From: Thermomicrobium sp. 4228-Ro
GTDB lineage: Bacteria > Chloroflexota > Chloroflexia > Thermomicrobiales > Thermomicrobiaceae
DNA length: 64,000 nt
Reading direction: 5' to 3'
Assembly (NCBI RefSeq): GCF_026241205.1
Contig: NZ_JAPFQM010000006.1
Location: forward strand, 682,001-746,000
Part shown: piece after piece, positions 52,716 through 61,569 of the stretch
Layout of the letters: the number at the start of each line of letters is the position of its first letter
Numbering within the stretch: the stretch's first letter is position 1
Program-made: the position numbers and the translations under genes
The notes under the pieces: model-generated
The model's input: the letters and a program-made list of their open reading frames with translations, nothing else
What the model was told of the DNA's origin: nothing
Databases searched by the model: none

Positions 52716-52874
52716 ATGGAGCATCGTGACGAGCGAGCCGAGCGCATCCCCTGGCCGCAGGTGCTCCTGGACGACATCTTCCTCATCCTGATGGCGGGAC
52801 TGGTCGTGCCGACCCTGTTCTATCTGATCTGGGGATTGATCGATCTCGGCTTCATCCCGCTCTTCGGTCGGTGA
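52716..52874 (+). CDS. 52-residue single-helix protein, candidate oxidase small subunit IIa
   Basis: A short gene with ATG 52716 and GGAAGGAGAGTAGG before it; TGA at 52872-52874. The peptide has a charged N-terminus (MEHRDERAERIPWPQ) and one membrane helix (IFLILMAGLVVPTLFYLIWGL). It ends 25 bases before subunit II. Thermus ba3 oxidase has a one-helix subunit IIa of 34 residues encoded beside subunit II, so this is the best explanation (family knowledge plus position). I see no conserved motif to prove it. Confidence 0.65.
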   Translation: MEHRDERAERIPWPQVLLDDIFLILMAGLVVPTLFYLIWGLIDLGFIPLFGR

Positions 52875-52899
52875 CGGGTGTCCAGCGGGAGGTATCGCG

Positions 52900-53451
52900 A
52901 TGGCCAGCCGGGTGAGTACGCTGGCGAAACCGCGCGGTGTCTGGTGGGAGGGGTTGGGTCGTGACGAGCGGCTCTGGGTGTGGTTGACGGTCATCTGGGG
53001 CGTCGCGATGTTCCTGATGATCGCCTTCGTCTGGCCGCTCATCGGGCAGGAGCAAAACCGGCTGAGTTCGTACCGGGTTGACCCAGCGACCTTCGCTTCC
53101 CAGGCGGAGGCGTTCATGAAGCAGTACCGAGTCGGGGAGCTCGATGGGGTGCCGGTCGTGGCACCACCGGCTGGTGGGGACGTGTACCTGGATGCGCGCG
53201 CCTTCGCGTGGCAGCCGGTGATCCGGCTCAAGCGCGGTGAGACGTACCGGTTCTTGATCAGCTCGCGCGACGTGCAGCACGGTTTCTCGCTGGTGATGCC
53301 ACCGCACAGTATCAACGTGCAGGTTCTGCCGGGTTACGTGACGGTGCTGAGGCTGACGCCCGAAGAGACCGGAGAGTTCCCCCTGATCTGCAACGAGTAC
53401 TGCGGGCTCGGTCATCATCTGATGATCGGACGGGTCATCGTCACAGAGTGA
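52900..53451 (+). CDS. cbaB: heme-copper oxidase subunit II with intact CuA site
   Basis: A 183-residue subunit with one N-terminal helix (about residues 27-48) and a cupredoxin CuA domain. Ligands are H127 (VQHGF), C164, E166 (backbone), C168, H172 and M175 in CNEYCGLGHHLM. A single helix and compact CuA domain are typical of B-family (ba3) enzymes. ATG 52900 is preceded by GGGAGGT. It is a paralog of the CtaG fusion's C-terminal domain. Confidence 0.92.
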   Translation: MASRVSTLAKPRGVWWEGLGRDERLWVWLTVIWGVAMFLMIAFVWPLIGQEQNRLSSYRVDPATFASQAEAFMKQYRVGELDGVPVVAPPAGGDVYLDARAFAWQPVIRLKRGETYRFLISSRDVQHGFSLVMPPHSINVQVLPGYVTVLRLTPEETGEFPLICNEYCGLGHHLMIGRVIVTE

Positions 53452-53460
53452 GGTGCGGCC

Positions 53461-55194
53461 ATGGCGACGATCGGTGCGATGCGACGGTGCGAGGTCACAG
53501 GGCTCTCGGTCGACCGGCACGCCGAGCGTCTCATCATGCTGAATGCGGTAACAGCAGTCGTTTATTTGACGATCGGCGGTATTCTGGCGTTGCTCATCGC
53601 GCTCACTCGCTGGCAGGCTGTCCATCTTCTCGCTCCGCAACGGTTCTACGAGTTCGTTTCGACGCATGGCATGGTGATGCTGATCTTTTGGATCCTCTTT
53701 TTCGAGGTTGCCGGGTTGATTTTCGCCAGCACAGTACTGCTCAGTGCGCGGATGGTCATCCCCTGGCTCGGTTGGCTTGCCTACTGGCTGATGCTCGGAG
53801 GATCCGTCGTCGCCACGCTCCTGATGCTGAGCGGGCGTGCGACCGTCATGTTCACGTCGTATCCGCCGCTGCGTGCCGAGACGCACTGGTATTACGCAGC
53901 CGTCCTGGTGTTCGCGGTCGGCGCGATCCTGGCAGTGGTGCACTTTTTCCTGAACATCGTCGCCGCCCGGCTGCGTGGCGAGGTGGAGAGTCTTCCGCTC
54001 TTCACCTTCGCGTTGATGGGAGCCGCCATCATCGCGCTCTGGTCTTTGGTGTCGGGTGCGCTGGCTCTTTTCCCAGTCTGGCTCTGGACGCTCGGTGTCA
54101 TTCCCGAGGTCGACCCTGGTATTTACCGCTTGCTCTACTGGGGACTGGGGCATGGGGCTCAGCAAGTGAATCTCGCCGCGATGGTCGGTGTCTGGTACGG
54201 GCTGGCGAGTCTGACGACCGGCGCGCGGCCGCTCAATGAGGGGTTGAGCCGGATCGCGATCGTGCTGTACGTCCTGTTCATCAATATGGGCGCGATGCAT
54301 CATCTGCTGGTCGATCCCGGGCTCGGGACCTGGGTGAAGAACGTGAATGCGAGTTACTTCATGTACGCGGCGGTGATGGGAAGCTTGATCCACGCCTTCA
54401 GCATCCCGGCCTCGATGGAGTTGGCATTGCGTGAGCGCGGGTACCGGCGTGGACTCTTCGAGTGGTTGCGTCGTGCGCCCTGGGGTGAACCGGGTTTCGC
54501 GGCGCTCGTCGTGAGCATGATCCTCTTCGGGCTCCTCGGTGGCATCAGCGGGGTCATCATCGGTGGGCCGCAGGTGAACATGATTTCGCACAATACCTTG
54601 CTGGTTCCAGCCCACTTCCACATGACCGTTGTCGCTGGGACGACAACAGCGTTCATGGGGATCGCCTACTACCTGGTGCCGCTGATCTTCCAGCGGCAGC
54701 TCTTGTTCCGCCGGCTTGCCCAGTGGCAGCCGTACGTCTACGGGTTCGGCATGTTGATCTTCGGCATCGGCATGGGGTTGGCTGGGCACTGGGGCGTTCC
54801 CCGACGACACTGGGATATCACGTTCTCGACAGCTCCGGCACTGGGCATGAACCTGATCGACCTCCGCCCCGAGATCGCGGTCTTCCTGGCGATGATGGGG
54901 ATCGGTGGAATTATCGCTGTCGTGGGCGGTGCGATGTTCGTGTTGGTCGCGGTCGCGACCGTTTTCGTCGGACAGCGGACACCGCGGCCGGTCGTCGGTC
55001 GAATCGTTCCGGAAGCGTTCAGCCCGTATCCGGTGATCGCTGGTGGAAGCGGGGAAGCGGCTGCGTCTGGCGAGCACAGTCGCTTTGAGGTTCCTGGCAC
55101 GCTGGTCATTTCGGTCGCTTTCCTCATCTTGTTCATTTTCCTCTATGGGTTCTCGTGGTTCGAATTGAGTCGGGTGCCGTGGAAAATCGGGTGA
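53461..55194 (+). CDS. cbaA: B-family heme-copper oxidase subunit I with Gln replacing the active-site Tyr
   Basis: A 577-residue, about 13-helix catalytic subunit most like Thermus ba3 subunit I (shared VISHNTLLVPAHFH and GAMHHLLVDPG patterns). Low-spin heme ligands are H69 and H387; high-spin heme ligand H385; CuB ligands H231, H280 and H281. In standard oxidases CuB-His is followed four residues later by Tyr (H-x-x-x-Y, GHP.VY), cross-linked to it; here it reads GHGAQQV, so position 235 is Gln. Y270 in the helix before HH is a possible substitute. Function could be NO reduction or O2 reduction. Confidence 0.9.
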   Translation: MATIGAMRRCEVTGLSVDRHAERLIMLNAVTAVVYLTIGGILALLIALTRWQAVHLLAPQRFYEFVSTHGMVMLIFWILFFEVAGLIFASTVLLSARMVIPWLGWLAYWLMLGGSVVATLLMLSGRATVMFTSYPPLRAETHWYYAAVLVFAVGAILAVVHFFLNIVAARLRGEVESLPLFTFALMGAAIIALWSLVSGALALFPVWLWTLGVIPEVDPGIYRLLYWGLGHGAQQVNLAAMVGVWYGLASLTTGARPLNEGLSRIAIVLYVLFINMGAMHHLLVDPGLGTWVKNVNASYFMYAAVMGSLIHAFSIPASMELALRERGYRRGLFEWLRRAPWGEPGFAALVVSMILFGLLGGISGVIIGGPQVNMISHNTLLVPAHFHMTVVAGTTTAFMGIAYYLVPLIFQRQLLFRRLAQWQPYVYGFGMLIFGIGMGLAGHWGVPRRHWDITFSTAPALGMNLIDLRPEIAVFLAMMGIGGIIAVVGGAMFVLVAVATVFVGQRTPRPVVGRIVPEAFSPYPVIAGGSGEAAASGEHSRFEVPGTLVISVAFLILFIFLYGFSWFELSRVPWKIG

Positions 55195-55293
55195 TCTCCG
55201 ACACCGTCCTCACGGTCGGTGCGTTACGCTCACTGTGGTAGACTCGCGTCGAGCGAGTCGTGTCGGTAGACGACAGGTTAGTCGGGGGCCGCT

Positions 55294-57105
55294 ATGCGTG
55301 AGTCGGGAGAGGGACAGCCAGGACTTCGCTGGCTCGCGCTTGCTACCGCTCTTGCAGGGTATTCGCTGATCGTTATCGGCGGAACGGTCCGCGTGACCGG
55401 TGCAGGGTTGGGATGCGGTCCGGAATGGCCGCTCTGTAATGGGCGCATCGTTCCCGGGTGGGATCTCTTGGCCTGGATCGAGTACGTGCACCGGTTGATC
55501 GCGCTCGCGGTAATCCTCCTCACCGGCATAGTTGCAGGAGTGGGCTGGCGAGCGCGGGTATCGGACCGCTGGGTCAACCGGCTCCCGCTTGTCGCGGTCG
55601 GATTGGTTCTCTTGCAGGCGCTCCTCGGTGCGGTGACCGTTTGGACGCACCTCGAAGCAGCGGTCGTCGCGCTGCATCTCGGTGTCGCGCTGAGCTATCT
55701 CGCGGTCGCCCTCATCCTGACCTTCCGAACCTGGTTTCCCGCTCTCGCTCGCCACGCCGTGCACTCACCGCTCCGCCCCTGGCTGCTGATGTCGCTCGTC
55801 ACGGTGTTCGTCCTGATGCTCAGCGGTGCGTATACGGCTAAGCGTGGGGCCGGGTTCGCCTGCCCAGAGTGGCCGTTCTGTGGCGGCTTTTGGCTCCCGA
55901 CCGGCTGGACGAATGTCGACGTGCATCTGACGCACCGGTTGCTCGCGCTGGTCGCCATTTTCTCGGTCGTTTTGCTGGCCTGGCAAGCCCGGCGCGTCCG
56001 CAGCGATGCACCGTGGGTCGTCGGGCTGACGTCGGCAGCAGCTGTCCTCATGGTGGCGCAGGTCTTCGTCGGGGCAGCCAATATCTGGTTCCACCTGCAT
56101 CCGGCCGTGAGCGTCGCGCATCTCGCGGTCGCGACGGTCATCTGGGTGCTCCTCGTCCTGGCGACGCTGGCCGACCGCGCGTTGCCGGTGCTCGAGCGAG
56201 AAAGCTCGCGGGCAGGAGCGCGCGTGGAGCGCAACCGCCCCCTCCGGGCGGTGCTCCGCGACTATGCTGTCCTGACGAAGCCGGGCGTGATGGTCTTGTT
56301 GCTCGTCACGACGCTCTGCGCGATGCTCGTGGCGGCTCAGGGACTGCCCGCGCTCGGCACGCTCTTCTGGACGCTGGTCGGTGGGGCGCTGGCGTCTGGG
56401 GGTGCAGGCGCTATCAACCACTATGTCGATCGGGACATCGACGCGGTGATGACGCGGACGCGACGCCGGCCGTTGCCGGCTGGTCGGCTGGCGCCGGAGT
56501 ACGCGCTCGTTTTCGGCGTGGTGCTGAGCGTGCTGGCAGTCTATGTGCTCACGGCGTTCGTGAACCCGGTCGCAGCGCTCCTGTCGCTCGCGGGAAATCT
56601 CTTCTACGTCTTCGTGTACACCATCTGGCTCAAGCGGTCGACGCCGCAGAATATCGTGATCGGTGGTGCGGCGGGTGCGGTACCACCGCTGGTCGGTTGG
56701 GCGGCGGTCACCGGACAACTGAGTGTCGCTGCGCTGCTGATGTTCCTGCTCGTCTTCGCCTGGACACCACCGCACTTCTGGGCACTGGCCCTCTACAAGC
56801 GCGGCGACTACGCCGCAGCGGGGGTACCGATGCTGCCAGCCGTGCGGGGCGAGGAGGAAACGCGGCGGCAGATTCTCGTCTACACGGCCGCGATGGTGCT
56901 GACGAGCCTCCTCTTCTATCCGCTCGGGGTGCTCGGTCTACCCTATCTCGTCGCAGCAGCGGCTCTCGGCGCCCGCTTCCTCTGGCTGGTGGCTCGGCTC
57001 TACCGCGAACGGAGCGATCGCCTCGCGAAGAAGGTCTTCCTGTACTCGATGCAGTATCTCGGGCTGCTCTTCGCGGCGATGGTCGTGGACGCGGTGGTGT
57101 TTTGA
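55294..57105 (+). CDS. ctaA/ctaB: heme A synthase (CtaA)-protoheme IX farnesyltransferase (CtaB) fusion
   Basis: A 603-residue protein joining two steps of heme biosynthesis. Residues about 10-310 are CtaA/Cox15-like: GGTVRVTGAGLGCGPEWPLCNG with paired cysteines, WIEYVHRLIAL and VHLTHRLLAL histidines, and a second ACPEWPFCGGF. Residues about 320-600 are CtaB: INHYVDRDIDAVMTRTRRRPLPAG (Mg-prenyl binding), TPQNIVIGGAAGAVPPLVGWA and TPPHFWALALYK. It makes heme O and heme A from heme B, supporting use of an A- or O-type heme in the oxidase. ATG 55294. Confidence 0.95.
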   Translation: MRESGEGQPGLRWLALATALAGYSLIVIGGTVRVTGAGLGCGPEWPLCNGRIVPGWDLLAWIEYVHRLIALAVILLTGIVAGVGWRARVSDRWVNRLPLVAVGLVLLQALLGAVTVWTHLEAAVVALHLGVALSYLAVALILTFRTWFPALARHAVHSPLRPWLLMSLVTVFVLMLSGAYTAKRGAGFACPEWPFCGGFWLPTGWTNVDVHLTHRLLALVAIFSVVLLAWQARRVRSDAPWVVGLTSAAAVLMVAQVFVGAANIWFHLHPAVSVAHLAVATVIWVLLVLATLADRALPVLERESSRAGARVERNRPLRAVLRDYAVLTKPGVMVLLLVTTLCAMLVAAQGLPALGTLFWTLVGGALASGGAGAINHYVDRDIDAVMTRTRRRPLPAGRLAPEYALVFGVVLSVLAVYVLTAFVNPVAALLSLAGNLFYVFVYTIWLKRSTPQNIVIGGAAGAVPPLVGWAAVTGQLSVAALLMFLLVFAWTPPHFWALALYKRGDYAAAGVPMLPAVRGEEETRRQILVYTAAMVLTSLLFYPLGVLGLPYLVAAAALGARFLWLVARLYRERSDRLAKKVFLYSMQYLGLLFAAMVVDAVVF

Positions 57106-57403
57106 GCCACAGCGAGACGCTTCTCTCGGTCATCGCCGGTTGTACCCTTCCCGCGAGTTTCCTGACGCGACCCGAGCTGCTGGTTCCTCGGTAGCGTCGC
57201 GTTGCTTGTGGGGCCACACTCGTCGGCGTTTCGCTGCAGGCAGAGCCGCAGGCCCGTGCCGGATATGGCCGCGGCGCGATGAGCCAAAGCCGCTCCAGCG
57301 GGGTGCGGGAGGGCTGTCCGATCCACCACCAGTGGCCAACGAGAGCGCAGAACGAGCGAGTCGCTGCTGCCCCACCGCGCTCCTGCTTGCGGGGTGCCGC
57401 TGT
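57106..57403. other. Convergent gene-free interval
   Basis: About 300 bases between the ctaA/ctaB fusion (plus) and a minus-strand secreted protein. No clear terminator, promoter or coding frame recognised. Confidence 0.5.
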
Positions 57404-58696
57404 TCACCCGGAATGGTCGAGTCTCCTATCGGTGTCGCGCACGCTGGCCACGACAGCCAGGAGTTCGCTGATGCCCCGTGCCTCGTCGCCGATCCGCCGT
57501 TCCCAACTTTCGCCCCGTGCGGCTGGGGTATCGTCCACACCCGTGGCAGTGTCCAATAGGTGGCGTGCTCGTGCTTCCTCACGCTGGAGTGCGAAGGCGA
57601 CGAGGCGGTTACCTTCGCCGAGAATGAGCCACGCGGTCGAGGTGGACTCGTCGGCCAGTTGGAGGATCACAGCGGGACCGGTCGTTCCAGTGTCGAACCC
57701 TTCCACCTGATCCGGCCAGCGGTGCGGGTGCGTGTGCAACCGTTCGAGAGCTTCCTCGGCTGCTCTCGTGTCGGGATACGTGATGACGAGGCGTGTGACT
57801 GAACGGAAAAGCGGTGGGGTCAGCCGCGTGAGCCGCTCGGCAGCCTCCAGCACCGGCTGACCCGGCAAGGCGAGTGGAACGAGCGCTGCGCTGGCCTGCG
57901 CGGGTGCGAGCGTCTCCGCCCGACAGGGCACGAAACGGCAGATGGGTACGGTCTCGCTGGTCAGGCGAACTCCAGCGAGCGGTCCGGGGACAGATGCGAC
58001 GGTCATCGGTTCCAGGCCAGTCATCTGCAGCACGTCAGCGAGGAGAGCCTCGCGCATCGCTGTGCGTTCTGGGGTCGTGGATCCGAACGAACTGAGCGCA
58101 TCGACCAGGTCTGGGGCAACCTGCTCGATCGTCGACCGAAGGGATGCCTGCCACCCTCTAAGCGTGGCCGCCTCGAGCACGAGCAGGAAGCGGTCCCGTT
58201 GGACTGCAACCAGTGTGCTCTCGCCACTGATGTCCTGGTAGGTGTGCGTCGATGCCCAGAAACCTGTCGCGTGCGTACTGCGCGCGAGCGGTCGCGCGTC
58301 GGGAAAGCTGGCGGCGCTCAGGCGCACTGCTTCTCGGGCCTGCGCGGGATCGCCGAAGGTGAGGAGAGTTTGCACGAGGACGAGTGGGATCGGCATCGTC
58401 TCGATCAGGATGGTGCGCGAGCGTGCGGCGGTGGGTGTCACCGTGATGCCGTAGGCACGAGCGAACGCTTGCCAATCCTCCGAACCGGGCACGAACTCGT
58501 GCTCGTCCATTTCGCAGATGGCGAGGTGGCAGACAGCGAGCGATTCCGGACCGAGCAGGCGAGGAACGGGATCCGTCGCTCGGGAGACGCTCACCGGGGC
58601 GGATGGCCGGCTCGTCCAGAGCGCGAGCCCGCTGCCCAGAAACGAGAGCGCCACGAGCCCGATCACAGCGACCAGGACGATGCGCCGAAGCACCAT
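57404..58696 (-). CDS. membrane-anchored protein of unknown function
   Basis: A 430-residue protein with an N-terminal helix (VLRRIVLVAVIGLVALSFLG, signal anchor) and an otherwise soluble body without recognised domain. It has paired cysteines (AVCHLAICEMDE and ICRFVPC). The start ATG 58696 has AAAGGG before it; a longer reading would run over the next gene. The segments RLVITYPDTRAAEEALERLHTH and WLILGEGNRLVAFAL might form beta-alpha modules. Confidence 0.65.
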   Translation of the reverse strand: MVLRRIVLVAVIGLVALSFLGSGLALWTSRPSAPVSVSRATDPVPRLLGPESLAVCHLAICEMDEHEFVPGSEDWQAFARAYGITVTPTAARSRTILIETMPIPLVLVQTLLTFGDPAQAREAVRLSAASFPDARPLARSTHATGFWASTHTYQDISGESTLVAVQRDRFLLVLEAATLRGWQASLRSTIEQVAPDLVDALSSFGSTTPERTAMREALLADVLQMTGLEPMTVASVPGPLAGVRLTSETVPICRFVPCRAETLAPAQASAALVPLALPGQPVLEAAERLTRLTPPLFRSVTRLVITYPDTRAAEEALERLHTHPHRWPDQVEGFDTGTTGPAVILQLADESTSTAWLILGEGNRLVAFALQREEARARHLLDTATGVDDTPAARGESWERRIGDEARGISELLAVVASVRDTDRRLDHSG

Positions 58697-58709
58697 GAGC
58701 GTAACCCTT

Positions 58710-59120
58710 TCAGTCGAACCAGCAAACGGCTGAGTAGTTCGAAATATTGCGGCGGTCGGCTCGCCACGGCGTGACCCACCAGCGGCCGGGAACGCCGAGC
58801 TTCGATTGGGGTGCCCGCATCCACCAGGTCCACTGGCCGATGCAACCGTGGCCACTCGAGCAGGTATCCTGGTTACCGGCTGAACCGTGGAACTGCGGGC
58901 TGTAACAGGACGGTCGGCTCCAGATGGCGAGGACGTGTGGCCGGTAGTCGACGAACGGAAACTCCCAGTGGTCGCCGCGGATTCGAGCCCACCACAAGTA
59001 CTGGGCGTCGCGTTCCAGCTGTTGCGCTTCAGCTCGGGCGGTGCTGCTGGCGGGGACCGGCGGGACGAGGAGCGTCACCGCGAGAACCAAAGTGAGCCAG
59101 AGTCGAGAGAACTGTCCCAT
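58710..59120 (-). CDS. small secreted protein with cysteines and many tryptophans
   Basis: A 136-residue protein with a signal peptide (about residues 6-25, LWLTLVLAVTLLVPPVPAS) and a mature part rich in W, R and G with five cysteines (SCYSP, DTCSSGHGCIG, AVCWFD). No family recognised. It ends 13 bases before the start of the membrane-anchored protein, so the two are probably one unit. Confidence 0.6.
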   Translation of the reverse strand: MGQFSRLWLTLVLAVTLLVPPVPASSTARAEAQQLERDAQYLWWARIRGDHWEFPFVDYRPHVLAIWSRPSCYSPQFHGSAGNQDTCSSGHGCIGQWTWWMRAPQSKLGVPGRWWVTPWRADRRNISNYSAVCWFD

Positions 59121-59408
59121 CGCTCTCTCCTTGCCCGGTCGCTCCGGGCGTCGGATGGCTTACGCAGGCGAGTGCGCAGGAGACTGCACGGCCCTCGGTC
59201 TACTCGCGCACAACAGAGCAGAGAGAGTTGTCAACAGGTGCCTCCACTCCGCGACGCCTCGGAATCGGGACGGATGCCTGACGGGATCCGGAGTCGTGAT
59301 GCGAGTCCTGAGGCAGGCGTCCTCTTCGGTGCGCACGAGGAGGCCTCGCTCGTCGAGTAGGCTGAGCGTTCGGGGGTACCGCAAACGGGCGAGAGGAGCG
59401 GCGAGGCG

Positions 59409-60284
59409 ATGCTCGGGAGTTACCATAACCATCCTGGTTACTGCGACGGGTCGGGAAGCGTCGAGGACTATATCGTTGCAGCGCGGCAGGCGGGACTCGC
59501 TGCGGTCGGGTTTTCGTCGCACGCACCGGTGCCGTTTCCGTGCGACTGGACGATGACGGTCGAGCGTTTCCAACAGTACCTGACGGACGTGCGGGCAGCT
59601 CAGGAACGGTGGCGGGGGCGTTTCCCGATCTGGCTCGGGGTCGAACTCGACTATCTGGATCCGCTGCTCGTACCGGGAGGGATGGCCTTCCAGCGGGAGG
59701 TCGTGCTCGGCACGGGACTCGATTACGCCGTCGTGAGCCTCCATTTCGTCGGGCGCGACGGGAAGGGACACCCGTGGGCGGTCGACGAGTCGGCCGAGTC
59801 CTTCGCCCGGCAAGTCGAGGAGGTGTACGGTGGCGACGTGCGACGACTGGTCGAAGACTACTACCGGCTCCTCCGGCAGCTCGTCCACTGGGCGAGCACG
59901 CTCGGCCTACCGGCCGTGATCGGGCATCTCGACAAAGTGAAGCAGTGGAACCTTGGCGGGCGGTACTTCTCCGAGTCGGCAGCGTGGTACCGGCAGGCGG
60001 TGGAGCGCGTGCTGGCGGCGATCCGCGAAACAGGCTTGCCGATCGAACTCAACACCGCTGGACTGCGGCGGGCGATCGCGGCGCCGTATCCCAGCGAGTG
60101 GGTGCTCCATCGCTGCCGGGAACTCGCCATTCCCGTCACGATCGGTGCGGACGCGCACCGGCCGGAGGACGTGACAGCGGGTTTTGCAGAAGCGCAGGAG
60201 ATTCTCGCTGCGGTCGGGTACCGGGAGGTATCGCTGCTCAGCGAAGCGGGCTGGCAACCGGTTCCCTTACCGACTCACACCTGA
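59409..60284 (+). CDS. PHP-domain phosphatase, histidinol-phosphatase (HisK/HisJ)-like
   Basis: A 291-residue PHP-family hydrolase. Metal-binding residues are in YHNHPGYCDGSG, GFSSHAP, GVELDYLD, VSLHFV and GHLDKVK, ending with ELNTAGLRR and GADAHRPEDV. The pattern matches histidinol-phosphate phosphatase, though other PHP substrates are possible and no other his genes are nearby. ATG at 59409. Confidence 0.85.
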   Translation: MLGSYHNHPGYCDGSGSVEDYIVAARQAGLAAVGFSSHAPVPFPCDWTMTVERFQQYLTDVRAAQERWRGRFPIWLGVELDYLDPLLVPGGMAFQREVVLGTGLDYAVVSLHFVGRDGKGHPWAVDESAESFARQVEEVYGGDVRRLVEDYYRLLRQLVHWASTLGLPAVIGHLDKVKQWNLGGRYFSESAAWYRQAVERVLAAIRETGLPIELNTAGLRRAIAAPYPSEWVLHRCRELAIPVTIGADAHRPEDVTAGFAEAQEILAAVGYREVSLLSEAGWQPVPLPTHT

Positions 60285-60354
60285 GCGAACGGCAGGTGTG
60301 GCGCGCGCGGCACGCTCCTGCTATGCTTTCGCTGCAGCGAGGGGGAGGAGCTGG

Positions 60355-61346
60355 GTGAGTGCATATTCGAAGCACATTGAAGAGTTTCTGCACTTGCTGG
60401 AGACCTCGCCGGAGTTCCGGGCGGCGGTACGGGCTCTCTTGCTCTCGGAGGAACTCCTGCAGTTACCCGATGTCGTCCGATCGCTGGTGGTGGGGCAGGA
60501 ACGGTTGACTGCCCATCTGGCAGCGTTCCAAGAGGCGATGGAGCGTGCTCTAGCTGGACTAGCTGCGCGGATCGACGAACTGGCGGGGCGAGTCGAAGCG
60601 CAGATCGAAGCGCTGACGCAGCGCATGGACCGGGTCGAGGCGCAGATCGAGGCGCTGACGCAGCGCATGGAGCGGGTGGAGGCGCAGATCGAGGCGTTGA
60701 CGCAGCGGGTCGACGACCTGACGGTGCGGATGGAGCGTGTCGAAGCCCAGATCGAGGCGCTGACGCGGAAGCCCAGATCGAGGCGCTGACGCAACGGATG
60801 GAGCGCGTCGAGGCGCAGATCGAGGCGTTGACCCAACGGATGGAGCGGGTGGAAGCGCAGATCGAAGCGTTGACGCAGCGGGTCGACGACCTCACAGTGC
60901 GGATGGGTCGGGTCGAGCGTGACCTCGGACGGCTCAAGGGCCTGGTTCTCCCGCTCCTCGTCGAGCGGCGGTTCGGTGGACTCTTCCGCAAGGTCGTCCG
61001 GCGCCCGCGTGTGCTGACGAACGAAGACCTGACCCGGTTGGTCGAAGATGCGGTGGATGCCGGGCTCCTCAGCGAGGAGGAAGCGGAACAGCTGTTGCTC
61101 GCCGACCTGGTGATCGAGGGACGCGAGGCGAACGGGCGGGAGCGTCTGGTCTACCTGGTCTGCGAGATTTCCTGGGGGGTCGGCCCGTCCGACGTCCAGC
61201 GAGCCCGCGAGCGGGCGGCGATACTCGAGCGCATCGGGCGGCGCCCCGCCCGCGCGGTCGTGCTCGGAACCTGGCTTACCCGCGAAGGCGAGGAACTCCT
61301 CGCTGATGCTGCCTTCGTGCCGATCCCTGAATCGTTCTTCGACTGA
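60355..61346 (+). pseudogene. coiled-coil repeat protein with PD-(D/E)XK-like C-terminus, frame broken inside repeats
   Basis: Read through, it would be about 335 residues: a helical N-terminus (SAYSKHIEEFLHLLE), a long coiled coil of 14-residue repeats (RMERVEAQIEALTQ), then a domain with LLADLVIEG and LVYLVCEISWGVGPSDVQRARERAAIL, where D and E could be nuclease-like. GTG 60355 follows GGGGGAGGAG. At about 60764-60768 one repeat is cut to 26 bases instead of 42, a 16-base loss. The first frame then ends at TGA 60789 and the rest continues one frame over (ATG 60798 to 61346). May be phase variation or sequencing slippage. Confidence 0.75.
60589..60915 (+). repeat. Tandem 42-base repeats coding for 14-residue heptad units
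   Basis: Eight or so units of 42 bases, each coding for RMERVEAQIEALTQ or variants, with RVDDLTVRM closing two larger blocks. The block of three to four units plus RVDDLTVRM occurs twice (about 60589-60738 and 60739-60915), showing two levels of duplication. One unit is shortened to 26 bases. Confidence 0.85.
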
Positions 61347-61569
61347 ATGTGTCCCCGCGTGTCCGATGGATACCGCGCAGGGTCTTCTCGACCCTGCACG
61401 CAAGGCCGGTATTCGGTCTCCCAGGTGCCCGCTGGGTTCGACGAGGGCGCGGTGTCCCACCCTGCGTGCGTCTCGGCCTCGCCTGAGGGTTGACATCTCT
61501 CTCTGATATTTTGGACGTACGACGCGCCGTGACCGGTAGAGCGTCTCTGGAATTCGAGAGGGGGTTCCG

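Noticed and set aside
60589-60915. Tandem repeats considered as a CRISPR array
   Set aside because: The repeats are in frame, contiguous without spacers and encode heptads of a coiled coil.
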